This document shows, one piece after another, positions 1 to 6,818 of a stretch of DNA of 6,894 nucleotides. Source of the stretch: an uncultured Sphingomonadales bacterium (GTDB lineage: Bacteria; Pseudomonadota; Alphaproteobacteria; Sphingomonadales; Sphingomonadaceae); the NCBI GenBank assembly GCA_903868655.1, contig CAIPWG010000605.1, positions 1 through 6,894 of the forward strand, in the 5' to 3' direction. Within the stretch, counting starts at the first letter, position 1, and each line of letters begins with the position of its first letter. A program made the translations under genes and the position numbers. The notes below the pieces were generated by a model, which saw nothing but the letters and a program-made list of their open reading frames with translations, ran no database searches and was not told the origin of the DNA.

Positions 1-1588
1 CTCTGATGCCGTCGACAGCCGCTGAAAGAATCCCCCCGGCATAGCCCGCACCTTCGCCTGCAGGATAAATACCGCGCGTATTCAGGCTTTGCAGGTCGGC
101 CCCACGGCCAAACCGCACGGGCGACGAGGTGCGAGTTTCCACCCCGGTCATGATCACATCGGGATGGTCGTAGCCGGGGATCTGGCGGCCAAACACCGGC
201 AATGCTTCGCGGATCGAACTGATGACATAATCGGGCAGGCATTGACCGAGGTCGGTCAAGCGCACACCCGGCTGATACGAGGGAACGACCGATCCAAATT
301 CGCCCGAAGAGGCCCGTCCGGCCAAAAGATCGCCAACTTTCTGGCCCGGCGCACGATAGTCACTGCCGCCTGCGGTAAATGCCATGCTTTCCCATTTGCG
401 TTGAAACGCAATCCCCGCCAGCGGCCCGCCGGGATAGTCGCGGGAGGGATCGATATCGACCACAAGACCTGAATTTGCGTTGAATTCGGCGCGCGAATAT
501 TGGCTCATGCCATTGGTCACCACGCGGCCTTCCTCGCTCGTGGCCGCCACCACGCGTCCTCCGGGGCACATGCAGAAGCTGTAGACCGTGCGCCCGTTGC
601 GCGCCTGATGCGTTGCGGCATAAGCTGCGGGTCCCAACAGGGGGTCGCCGCCAAAATTGCCATAGCGGGCGCGGTCGATCCAGCTTTGCGGGTGTTCGAT
701 GCGGACTCCGATTGCAAATGGCTTGGCCTCGGCATGGACACCGCGATCATGCAGGACCTGAAACGTATCGCGCGCCGAATGGCCCACCGCGACGATTACT
801 TGCGAGGTGGGCAGGACCGTGCCGTCGGACAAGTGCAGCGCGGCAATGCGGCGTTCGCCTCGGGCATCTTGCGCAATCTCGAAATCGTCGACCCTGGTTT
901 CAAAGCGGTATTCGCCGCCCAGGGCCTCGATCGTTTCGCGGATGCTCATCACCATCGTAACCAGCCGGAACGTACCGATATGCGGATGCGCCTCGGTCAG
1001 AATATCATCGGGCGCGCCAGCCTTGACGAATTCAACCAGCACTTTGCGCCCCAGATGGCGCGGGTCCTTGATACGGCTGTACAGCTTGCCATCCGAAAAA
1101 GTTCCTGCGCCGCCTTCGCCGAATTGCACATTGGATTCAGGTGTAAGCACCGACCGGCGCCATAACGCCCAGGTATCCTTGGTGCGGGCACGCACGGCCT
1201 TGCCGCGTTCGATGATGATGGGTTTCAGCCCCATCTGCGCCAGGATCAAAGCAGCCATCAGCCCGCAAGGCCCCGCACCGATCACGACCGGGCGCGGGCC
1301 ATTCCAGTCTGCAGGAGCCATGACCGGAAACCGGTATGTCGTATCAGGGCTGGGCCGGACATCTTTGGCACCGGTGTGCCGCGCCAGCACCCGGGCTTCG
1401 TCTTGCACGGTCACATCGACCGCATAGACCAGCTGGATGGCCGACTTGCGTCGTGCATCGTTGCCGCGCTTGGCAACGGCATAGCGCACAAGATCGTCAT
1501 GATCGACGCCCAGCCGTGTACAGATCGCGGATTCCAGATCAGCGGGGGAATGGTCGAGCGGCAGCTTGAGTTCGGTCAGGCGCAACAT
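1..1588 (-). CDS. COG2509-type FAD-dependent dehydrogenase/oxidoreductase, C-terminus off window
   Basis: My own translation of the minus strand gives 529 uninterrupted codons from ATG at 1588 to the left edge, where the frame is still open. Residues 1-89 form a small N-terminal domain with the family's positively charged stretch (KRGNDARRK, about 40-48). A dinucleotide-binding Rossmann fold follows: GAGPCG at 104-109, with E127 ending the second strand, as expected for binding the FAD ribose. Downstream are other motifs I associate with the family: FGEGGAGTFSDGKL, a VAVGHSARDT strand, TRTSSPVRF, and near the edge PAGEGAGYAGGI, the usual C-terminal FAD-contact loop. Only about 10-20 residues should be missing. 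A good SD (AGAGGAAG) precedes the ATG. Family members are called NAD(P)/FAD-dependent oxidoreductases, but I know of no established substrate, so none is assigned. The protein is predicted cytosolic. It is divergent from the dipeptidase gene. The family call is firm; the function is unknown. Confidence 0.9.
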   Translation of the reverse strand, partial: MLRLTELKLPLDHSPADLESAICTRLGVDHDDLVRYAVAKRGNDARRKSAIQLVYAVDVTVQDEARVLARHTGAKDVRPSPDTTYRFPVMAPADWNGPRPVVIGAGPCGLMAALILAQMGLKPIIIERGKAVRARTKDTWALWRRSVLTPESNVQFGEGGAGTFSDGKLYSRIKDPRHLGRKVLVEFVKAGAPDDILTEAHPHIGTFRLVTMVMSIRETIEALGGEYRFETRVDDFEIAQDARGERRIAALHLSDGTVLPTSQVIVAVGHSARDTFQVLHDRGVHAEAKPFAIGVRIEHPQSWIDRARYGNFGGDPLLGPAAYAATHQARNGRTVYSFCMCPGGRVVAATSEEGRVVTNGMSQYSRAEFNANSGLVVDIDPSRDYPGGPLAGIAFQRKWESMAFTAGGSDYRAPGQKVGDLLAGRASSGEFGSVVPSYQPGVRLTDLGQCLPDYVISSIREALPVFGRQIPGYDHPDVIMTGVETRTSSPVRFGRGADLQSLNTRGIYPAGEGAGYAGGILSAAVDGIR

Positions 1589-1592
1589 GACG

Positions 1593-1600
1593 CTTCCTCT
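1593..1600 (-). promoter_or_regulatory. Ribosome binding site of the flavoprotein gene
   Basis: The minus strand reads AGAGGAAG, followed by four bases (CGTC) before the ATG at 1588. This purine-rich block supports that ATG over the in-frame ATG 89 codons downstream, which would delete the N-terminal domain. Confidence 0.6.
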
Positions 1601-1697
1601 ACACCAGCGGCGAATTTTGAAAAGTCAGGACACGCGATTGCCCTTCATGCAGCAGCAGGCCACGCAGCTGTCCGGTTTTTTCAGGAAGTGTTTGACG

Positions 1698-1712
1698 ATC
1701 CGGCAGCCGGAT
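1698..1712. repeat. Perfect 6-bp inverted repeat with 3-bp spacer, candidate operator
   Basis: ATCCGG-CAG-CCGGAT is a perfect short palindrome. It lies 26-40 bp before the dipeptidase ATG and one base after the TTGACG hexamer. The position suits a repressor operator or a small leader hairpin. The arms are short enough that chance is possible in GC-rich DNA. No specific regulator family is indicated. Confidence 0.35.
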
Positions 1713-1723
1713 GAAAGGTTCAA

Positions 1724-1732
1724 AGGGAGGGA
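1724..1732 (+). promoter_or_regulatory. Ribosome binding site of the dipeptidase gene
   Basis: AGGGAGGGA ends six bases before the ATG at 1739. It is a strong purine-rich SD-like element, and it fixes the start of the M19 gene so that the whole signal peptide is included. Confidence 0.7.
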
Positions 1733-1738
1733 GCTTTT

Positions 1739-3037
1739 ATGACCTACCAGACTGCGTATTCAATCCGGCGCCGAACCACATTGCGTCTTGCACTCGCAAC
1801 CGGTGCCGTGTTTGGCCTGTTGTCGCAGCCTGCTGCGGCGCGCCCGGTCAAGCCCAGGGTGCAGCCTGCTCCGTTGGTGGCGCCTGAAACGATGCGGGTG
1901 CATCGTTCGCTCCTGACGCTCGATACGCATCTTGACACACCGGCGCTGCTGGCAATTCCCGGCTGGTCGATTCTCGACCGGCACGATGCGAAGCGGGAAT
2001 ACAGCCAGGTCGACGTTCCGCGCATGAAAGAAGGGCATCTGGATGGCGGTTTTTGGGCGATCTACACGCCGCAAGGCCCGCTCACGCCGGCTGCGACTCA
2101 TGCTGCGCGCGACGCCGCGATTTCGCGCGGGATCGAAATTCACGAAATGGTAGCCGGGCATCCCCAAACGTTTGCGCTGGCCGAAACTGCAGCCGACGCA
2201 TCGCGGATCGCCGCGAGTGGCAAGATCGTGGTCTATCTGTCGATTGAAAATGCCTGGCCGCTGGGCGACGACGTGACCTTGCTCGACACATTCTATCGCA
2301 TGGGTGTGCGCATTTCGGGCTTTGCCCATTTCCGCAACAATCAGTTTGCCGACAGCGCCACTGATGCCGAGCACTGGGGGGGATTGAGCCCCGCGGGCAA
2401 AGCCTTGCTGGCTGAAATGAACCGGTTGGGCGTGGTTGCCGATTTGTCGCACAGTTCGGACAAAGCGCTGGAAGACGCGATCACGCTGTCGAAAGCGCCG
2501 ATTATCCTCAGCCATTCGGGAACGCGCGCGGTTTACGATCATCCGCGCAATCTGGACGATACGCATTTGCGCGCGTTGTCGGGTCAAGGCGGGGTGATCC
2601 AGATCAACACAATGTATGTCAAAGCGCCGAAAAGCGATCCGTTGCGGGTCTCGGCGCTGCACGCTCTGGCCGAAAAGTATCCGGAAAGCCGCAAGCTTGG
2701 CGCTGCTGAGCGCGCGGCGTATCTGGCCGAACGACGCACAATCGATCAGGAGCACCCGATCATCGATGGTCCGACGTTCGATGATGTCGTGGCCAATCTG
2801 TTGCATGCAATCAAAGTGGCCGGGGTCGATCATGTCGGCATCGGTGCTGATTGGGATGGCGGCGGCGGGGTGGCCGGGCTGGAAGATGTGGCCAGCCTGC
2901 CCAAGATCACCGAGGCTTTGCTCAAAGCGGGATATAGCCGTGAGGATATTGCCAAAGTATGGTCGGGCAATGTGCTGCGTGTGCTGGCTGCGGCCGAAGC
3001 CGAAGCCGCACGCGAGGCGGCGACGCCGCCGGCCTGA
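1739..3037 (+). CDS. Exported membrane dipeptidase, peptidase family M19 (renal dipeptidase type)
   Basis: A zinc-dependent dipeptidase of 432 aa; family members hydrolyse dipeptides, some with a D-residue at the second position. Residues 1-34 form an export signal: an arginine cluster (SIRRRTTLR, 8-16), a hydrophobic stretch (about 17-29) and a likely cleavage site after AAA at 32-34. The RR-T-T-L-R pattern is Tat-like. The mature enzyme shows the amidohydrolase-type metal ligands of M19 in order: H64-x-D66 (THLD), bridging E170 (LSIEN), H238 (ADLSHSS) and H259 (ILSHSGT). R270 follows H259 by eleven residues, matching the substrate-binding arginine of the human enzyme. The final active-site aspartate falls in GADWDGG (D371). 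All key residues are present, so it should be active in the periplasm or on the membrane. A charged segment (about 300-340) lies between the later strands. The physiological substrate is unknown; peptide scavenging or cell-wall peptide turnover is plausible. It converges on ppx. Confidence 0.93.
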   Translation: MTYQTAYSIRRRTTLRLALATGAVFGLLSQPAAARPVKPRVQPAPLVAPETMRVHRSLLTLDTHLDTPALLAIPGWSILDRHDAKREYSQVDVPRMKEGHLDGGFWAIYTPQGPLTPAATHAARDAAISRGIEIHEMVAGHPQTFALAETAADASRIAASGKIVVYLSIENAWPLGDDVTLLDTFYRMGVRISGFAHFRNNQFADSATDAEHWGGLSPAGKALLAEMNRLGVVADLSHSSDKALEDAITLSKAPIILSHSGTRAVYDHPRNLDDTHLRALSGQGGVIQINTMYVKAPKSDPLRVSALHALAEKYPESRKLGAAERAAYLAERRTIDQEHPIIDGPTFDDVVANLLHAIKVAGVDHVGIGADWDGGGGVAGLEDVASLPKITEALLKAGYSREDIAKVWSGNVLRVLAAAEAEAAREAATPPA

Positions 3038-3042
3038 CTTCG

Positions 3043-3068
3043 CCTAACGCACTTTACCTAACGCACTT
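3043..3068. repeat. Tandem 14-bp direct repeat across the convergent gene ends
   Basis: CCTAACGCACTT occurs at 3043-3054 and again at 3057-3068, so the unit is 14 bp including two spacer bases (TA). The right copy contains the ppx stop codon (TAG on the minus strand, 3058-3060) and its last codons. The left copy is untranslated and out of frame. It looks like a recent slippage duplication that gave the ppx end a second, unused copy and left both reading frames intact. Confidence 0.85.
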
Positions 3069-4536
3069 CGGCCTTGAGGCCGAGGTGCGTGGCCAACGCG
3101 CGCAGATCGCGTTCTACCCCGTCATTGACCAGTGCCGCCAAGGCCGGCTGGACACTCAACACCAGCCGGCCGGTTTCGACCAGCAATTGGCTGCCTGACA
3201 GACCCTGAGGCGCACACGTGCTGAACCGTCGGCACAGACGCGTTGCCAATCCCCAGGCTTGGGCTTCGCGCAAGGCACTCGCCGGGATCAAAGCAGCCAG
3301 CGCATCCGGCACACCAAGTTGCCCGGTATGGCCCAGCATGGCCACCGCCAGCATCACGCGCTCAGTCGTTGCCGCCCCGATCCAGCGTTTGCGCAATGCC
3401 CACTCGCGCGCGATGTCGCCGCGCAAGTTGGGTTCTACATTGGCCGAAGCAAGGCACAGCATCGTGGCCGCCAGGCGCAACCGTTCGCGCCTTTCAACAC
3501 CGCTTGGTGGTACTGCTGCGACCGTCCAACCGGCGACCATCGCACCGATTTGTGCGGAAATCCCTTGTTCCTGCACAAAGGCGGACATGCCTGCAACCAG
3601 CGGATCTTGTCCACGGGTGCCTGCCGGCATGTCTTCGTACAGCAGGCCTTCGCGCAGCCCCCAAGCCGAAAACACCAGCTTGCCCGGTTGCAGGCGCCGG
3701 ATCAGCACAGCCAGCAGCGCTGCGGTATCGGGCAGGCTGTTCATGCGGCTGGTTGAAATGCCGGCCAACGGGCGCAAGCTTTCGGGTTTGCGTCGCGCCA
3801 GGTTGCGCGCCAGGCGCAAGCCATTGGCCGCATCAAGCACAAACCCGTGCGGGTCATCGATCGGCCATTCGAGCTGGGCCATGGCAAACCGCGCAAAGGC
3901 CCGCAACGATCCACCGACCAGATACAGCGTCGATCCCGGTTCCGCCGCCCAATCGGCGCGTTTCAGCGCCTTTGCCACCGATTGTGCAAACAGGCGGTCG
4001 CCAGTGGCACGCATCTGCGCCAGCCGCAGGGTGCCCAGCGGCATCGACACACCGTGGCGGCAGCTGTCGCCATCTATATCGACCAGTTCAAGGCTTCCAC
4101 CACCGAGATCGGCCACCACGCCGGTGGCGCCCGGAAATGCGCCCAATACTCCGTGGGCGCTGGTCACAGCTTCCGCTTCGCCGCTCAGCAAACGTGGCGA
4201 AAAGCCAAGCTTCGTGACCTTTTCAAGAAATGCGGCGCCGTTGGCCGCGTCGCGCACCGCAGCTGTGGCCACCACATCGACCCGGTCGACGCCTTTTAAT
4301 TGCAACAGCAGCCGGTAGCGGGCGAGGGCGGCCAGCACGGCGGTGCTGGCGCGTTCGCCCAGCCGTCCGGTTTCGGCCACGCCTTTGCCCAGCCGCGCAG
4401 TCACCTTTTCGTTGTGGAGCACCGTTGGCGCGCGCGCCGGCCCACCATAAATCACCAGACGCACGGTATTGGAACCGATATCGATAATTGCGCGGGAATG
4501 GCCGCGGGGTTGGCGGCGATCAGAGCTGGAAGCCAT
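3058..4536 (-). CDS. ppx: Exopolyphosphatase, Ppx/GppA phosphatase family
   Basis: 492 aa, typical length for Ppx. It is expected to release orthophosphate stepwise from polyphosphate in the cytosol; Ppx/GppA relatives can also hydrolyse pppGpp. The actin-like ATPase fold is clear: first phosphate loop IDIGSNTVRL (18-27), ATAAVRDAANG (90-100), the SGEAEA segment (118-123) carrying the expected catalytic glutamate (E122 by alignment from memory), and second phosphate loop DLGGGSLEL (143-151). FSAWGLREG (about 295-303) is the conserved end of the catalytic part. The C-terminal region aligns by position with the HD-like domain of long Ppx proteins, but no His-Asp dipeptide is visible. The gene begins 8 bp after the ppk stop and its upstream bases (CGGCCTGAGCATAACC) show no ribosome binding site, implying coupling to ppk. 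Ppx versus GppA cannot be settled from sequence alone; the ppk neighbour favours Ppx. Confidence 0.92.
   Translation of the reverse strand: MASSSDRRQPRGHSRAIIDIGSNTVRLVIYGGPARAPTVLHNEKVTARLGKGVAETGRLGERASTAVLAALARYRLLLQLKGVDRVDVVATAAVRDAANGAAFLEKVTKLGFSPRLLSGEAEAVTSAHGVLGAFPGATGVVADLGGGSLELVDIDGDSCRHGVSMPLGTLRLAQMRATGDRLFAQSVAKALKRADWAAEPGSTLYLVGGSLRAFARFAMAQLEWPIDDPHGFVLDAANGLRLARNLARRKPESLRPLAGISTSRMNSLPDTAALLAVLIRRLQPGKLVFSAWGLREGLLYEDMPAGTRGQDPLVAGMSAFVQEQGISAQIGAMVAGWTVAAVPPSGVERRERLRLAATMLCLASANVEPNLRGDIAREWALRKRWIGAATTERVMLAVAMLGHTGQLGVPDALAALIPASALREAQAWGLATRLCRRFSTCAPQGLSGSQLLVETGRLVLSVQPALAALVNDGVERDLRALATHLGLKAEVR
3061..3090. terminator. 13-bp-stem inverted repeat at the 3' end of ppx, possible bidirectional terminator
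   Basis: ACGCACTTCGGCC (3061-3073) pairs with GGCCGAGGTGCGT (3078-3090) around a 4-base loop, TTGA. The one non-Watson-Crick position is T3067/G3084: a U-G wobble in a plus-strand transcript and a C-A mismatch in a minus-strand one. It lies inside the last ppx codons, 23 bp past the dipeptidase stop, where two convergent transcripts meet. Neither strand has a U-tract straight after the stem, so it is not a textbook Rho-independent terminator. It may act as an mRNA 3'-end stabiliser or a Rho-assisted terminator, or simply reflect GC-rich coding sequence. Confidence 0.45.
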
Positions 4537-4544
4537 GGTTATGC

Positions 4545-6746
4545 TCAGGCCGCGCCGCCGCGTCGCAGCGCCAGCTTTGGCACCTTGCGGCCTTGGGTCA
4601 GCGCCGCGCCGCGTCCGGAAAGCGAGGGGTTGGTCATGAAATAGCGATGCACATTAAAGGGTTGCGGGCCAGGATCGGTACGGTGATAGTCGCCTGAGCT
4701 GTCAAGCTGCCAGCTTTGTTCGGTGTCAAGCAGGTTGGCCAGCATCACCTGATCGAGCACCTGGTCGTGGACCGTGCTGTTGCGGATCGGCACCAGGACT
4801 TCGACGCGACGGTCAAGGTTGCGGCTCATCCCGTCGGCTGATGAAATGAACACGCGGGCGCGACGGTTGGGCAGTGCGGCGCCATTGCCAAATGCCCAGA
4901 TCCGGCTGTGTTCGAGAAACCTGCCGATCACTGATTTGACCGTGATTGTTTCGGACAGTCCGGGCACACCCGGCTTTAAACAGCAGATGCCGCGCACCAC
5001 CAGGGCAATGTTTACCCCGGCCTGGCTCGCCAGATAAAGCCGGTTGATCAACTCGGGGTCGGTCAAAGCGTTCAGCTTGGCCCAGATTGCAGCCGTCTTG
5101 CCGGCTCGCGCATAAGCCACTTCGCGGTCGATGCATTCATAAAGCCGTGCGCGCACACCGCCTGGCGAAATGGCCAGCATTTCGGTGCCTTTGGGCTCGA
5201 TATAGCCGGTGATGAAATTGAACAGCAGCCCGGCATCGCGGCAAAAGCGCGGGTCGGCGGTGAAAAACGACAAGTCGGTGTAGATCCGCGCGGTCACCGG
5301 GTGGTAATTGCCCGTGCCAAAGTGGCAATATGTGCGGTAGCCATCGCCTTCACGGCGCACCACCATCGACACTTTGGCATGGGTTTTCCAATCGACAAAG
5401 CCGTAAATGACCTGCACCCCGGCGTTTTCCAGCTCGCTGGCCCAATGCAGGTTCTGTTCTTCGTCAAACCGCGCCTTGAGCTCGACCACGGCGGTGACTG
5501 ATTTTCCCGCTTCGGCCGCTGCGATCAGCGCCGCGATCACGGCAGATTGCTTGCCCGCACGATAAAGAGTCTGCTTGATCGCCACGACATCGGGGTCGGC
5601 GGCAGCCTGGTGCAGGAAATCAACGACAACGTCGAAGCTTTCGAACGGGTGTTGGATCACGATATCTTTTTCGCGGATTGCGGCAAAACAATCGCCGTTG
5701 TGTTCCAGAACGCGTTCGGGATAGCGCGGACTATAGGGTTCGAATTTAAGATCGGGGCGCTCTTCTTCGACCAGCGCTGAAAGGCCGTTCATCGACAGCG
5801 GGCCGCGCGCCTTGATTACCAGCGCATAATCCAGTCGCAACTGATCACGCAGCATCGCCTCGGCCGCTGGGTCGAAAGTGTCTTCCAATGTTAAGTGGAT
5901 CACCCGGCCGCGGCGGCGGCGCTGGATCGCCGTGCGAAAATAGCGAACCAGATCTTCGGCATCTTCTTCGATTTCCATGTCGCTATCGCGCAACACGCGG
6001 AAAATGCCGCTGGTCAGGATGCGAAAGCCAGGAAACAGCCGCGCCGCCTTGCGCCTGATCAGTTCTTCGATCCCGATCCATGTTGCGGGCTGTCCGGGCA
6101 GACGGATAAATCGGGGCAAGGCATGCGGGATCAGCACCATTTCGTTGACCGGTGCCCCATCGGCCACGCGGACCAGGGAAAACAGAATGCCGCTGCCCTG
6201 GTTGGCGATGAATGGAAACGGGTGCGCGGGATCGATCGCTTGCGGGGTCAGGGCGGGCAGTACGCGCCGTTCAAAATAATCGCTCAGAAATTCCGCTTCG
6301 GCCTTGGCCAGTTTGCGGCTGGTGATCAGCGACACGCCGGCAGAGTCGAGCGCAGCCACCAGATCGGTGAAAATTTCATATTGGGCTTCGACCAGAGCGC
6401 TGATTGCAACGTGAATATCCTGCAACTGTCTGCTGGCAGACAATCCGTCGATCGACACTTCATCGATCTGGCGCCGCACTTGTGCGGCCAACCCGGCCAC
6501 GCGGACCATCACGAATTCATCGAGATTGTTTCCTGAAATGGACAGAAAACGCAGTTGTTCGAGCAACGGATAGTTGGGATTGCGCGCCTCTGCCAGCACC
6601 CGTCGGTTGAACTGCAACCAGCTCAACTCGCGATTGAAAAAGCGGTCGTTCGGCAGCGCGGAAATGGCTGTGGCATTCAGCGCGTCGCGTTCGGACGCAG
6701 TCTTTGGCGTGATCTGGTGGGGTAATGCGTGGGTTCTATCGACCAT
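4545..6746 (-). CDS. ppk1: Polyphosphate kinase 1
   Basis: Reversibly transfers the gamma phosphate of ATP to a growing polyphosphate chain. From ATG at 6746 it is 733 aa. The N-domain begins with FFNRELSWLQFNRRVL (about 36-51) and ISGNNLDEF (70-78), the usual PPK1 opening. The phospholipase-D-like catalytic half contains KQTLYR (R396) and LKARFDEE (R426), matching the phosphate/Mg-contacting arginines R375 and R405 of E. coli PPK. H456 in KTHAK corresponds to autophosphorylated H435, and H613 in LEHSRI to H592. FGTGNYH (476-482) and SSADGMSRNLDRRVEVL (635-651) are further signatures. The active site looks intact. The frame is open upstream to a GTG at 6830 (761 aa), but those 28 residues look unlike a PPK N-terminus. 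ATG 6746 with AAGG seven bases before it is preferred. It is first in a two-gene unit with ppx. Proteins of this group are often named 'RNA degradosome polyphosphate kinase'. Confidence 0.95.
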   Translation of the reverse strand: MVDRTHALPHQITPKTASERDALNATAISALPNDRFFNRELSWLQFNRRVLAEARNPNYPLLEQLRFLSISGNNLDEFVMVRVAGLAAQVRRQIDEVSIDGLSASRQLQDIHVAISALVEAQYEIFTDLVAALDSAGVSLITSRKLAKAEAEFLSDYFERRVLPALTPQAIDPAHPFPFIANQGSGILFSLVRVADGAPVNEMVLIPHALPRFIRLPGQPATWIGIEELIRRKAARLFPGFRILTSGIFRVLRDSDMEIEEDAEDLVRYFRTAIQRRRRGRVIHLTLEDTFDPAAEAMLRDQLRLDYALVIKARGPLSMNGLSALVEEERPDLKFEPYSPRYPERVLEHNGDCFAAIREKDIVIQHPFESFDVVVDFLHQAAADPDVVAIKQTLYRAGKQSAVIAALIAAAEAGKSVTAVVELKARFDEEQNLHWASELENAGVQVIYGFVDWKTHAKVSMVVRREGDGYRTYCHFGTGNYHPVTARIYTDLSFFTADPRFCRDAGLLFNFITGYIEPKGTEMLAISPGGVRARLYECIDREVAYARAGKTAAIWAKLNALTDPELINRLYLASQAGVNIALVVRGICCLKPGVPGLSETITVKSVIGRFLEHSRIWAFGNGAALPNRRARVFISSADGMSRNLDRRVEVLVPIRNSTVHDQVLDQVMLANLLDTEQSWQLDSSGDYHRTDPGPQPFNVHRYFMTNPSLSGRGAALTQGRKVPKLALRRGGAA

Positions 6747-6753
6747 GATCGCG

Positions 6754-6757
6754 CCTT
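6754..6757 (-). promoter_or_regulatory. Weak ribosome binding site deciding the ppk start
   Basis: AAGG on the minus strand sits seven bases before ATG 6746. A better-looking AAAGGAG at 6763-6769 is 16 bases from that ATG, too far for normal initiation. It is also not placed to serve the alternative GTG at 6830, which lies upstream of it. The element is weak, but together with the PPK-like protein start it favours 6746. Confidence 0.4.
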
Positions 6758-6776
6758 GGTGACTCCTTTGTGACAC
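6755..6776 (-). repeat. 11-bp tandem direct repeat with Pho-box-like period
   Basis: On the minus strand GTGTCACAAAG is followed directly by GAGTCACCAAG, with 9 of 11 positions identical. PhoB boxes are two TGTCA-type half-sites at 11-bp spacing, and the core GTCAC occurs here at exactly that spacing. By eye the match to CTGTCATAAATCTGTCAT is 12 of 18. Against this, the element ends only 8 bp from the preferred ppk ATG, where a classical activator site replacing the -35 box could not work. It may be a coincidence or a site for another regulator. Confidence 0.35.
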
Positions 6777-6805
6777 CGCCTTGTGCACGGGCGGGTCATG
6801 CGCTG

Positions 6806-6818
6806 GCAAGGCGCTTGC
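6806..6818. repeat. Short inverted repeat in the ppk leader
   Basis: GCAAG-GCG-CTTGC, extendable by flanking GCGC on both sides if a TG bulge is allowed on the left. It lies 60-72 bp before the ppk ATG. There is no U-tract, so it is probably not a terminator. It could be a leader hairpin or a binding site. The small arms make chance likely. Confidence 0.25.

Larger units (their letters stand above)
1589..1738. promoter_or_regulatory. Divergent intergenic region (flavoprotein / dipeptidase)
   Basis: This 150-bp gap between two divergent start codons must hold the promoters of both genes unless either is read from further away. On the plus strand, TTGACG at 1692-1697 resembles a -35 box, but no good -10 hexamer lies 16-18 bp downstream. 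On the minus strand an A/T-rich patch around 1613-1624 could be a -10 region, but it has no convincing -35 partner. A six-T run at 1676-1681 lacks a strong hairpin before it. I see no small ORF with a credible start and ribosome binding site. Exact promoter positions cannot be called by eye. Confidence 0.5.

Noticed and set aside
500..1427. Plus-strand open frames of 221 and 206 codons over the flavoprotein gene
   Set aside because: The continuous minus-strand flavoprotein frame carries all conserved motifs and a ribosome binding site. The plus frames are low-complexity shadows.
1650..1681. T-run with a weak upstream CAGC/GCTG stem as a terminator or small-RNA end
   Set aside because: Only four pairs with a ten-base loop, and no upstream transcript on that strand needs terminating here.
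1760..2833. 357-codon open frame antisense to the dipeptidase gene
   Set aside because: The plus strand encodes a complete M19 enzyme with all metal ligands, signal peptide and SD. The antisense product is rich in Arg, Cys and Gln with no recognisable domain, as expected for GC-rich shadow frames.
3016..3030. GGCGGCG-A-CGCCGCC palindrome near the dipeptidase stop as a terminator
   Set aside because: It lies inside the coding sequence in an Ala/Pro-rich tail of GCG/CCG codons, the usable loop is only three bases and no U-tract follows. Codon composition explains it.
4117..4133. GCCACC-ACGCC-GGTGGC inverted repeat inside ppx
   Set aside because: It encodes the conserved ATGVVAD stretch before the second phosphate loop. 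The symmetry is explained by GC-rich Ala, Gly and Val codons.
3218..4318. Long plus-strand open frames (366, 324, 165 and 150 codons) opposite ppx
   Set aside because: Several frames are open at once, which is typical opposite a high-GC gene. None has recognisable motifs, and the minus strand gives a clear Ppx.
5895..6536. 213-codon plus-strand open frame inside ppk
   Set aside because: It is opposite conserved PPK1 coding sequence, and its product has no recognisable domain.
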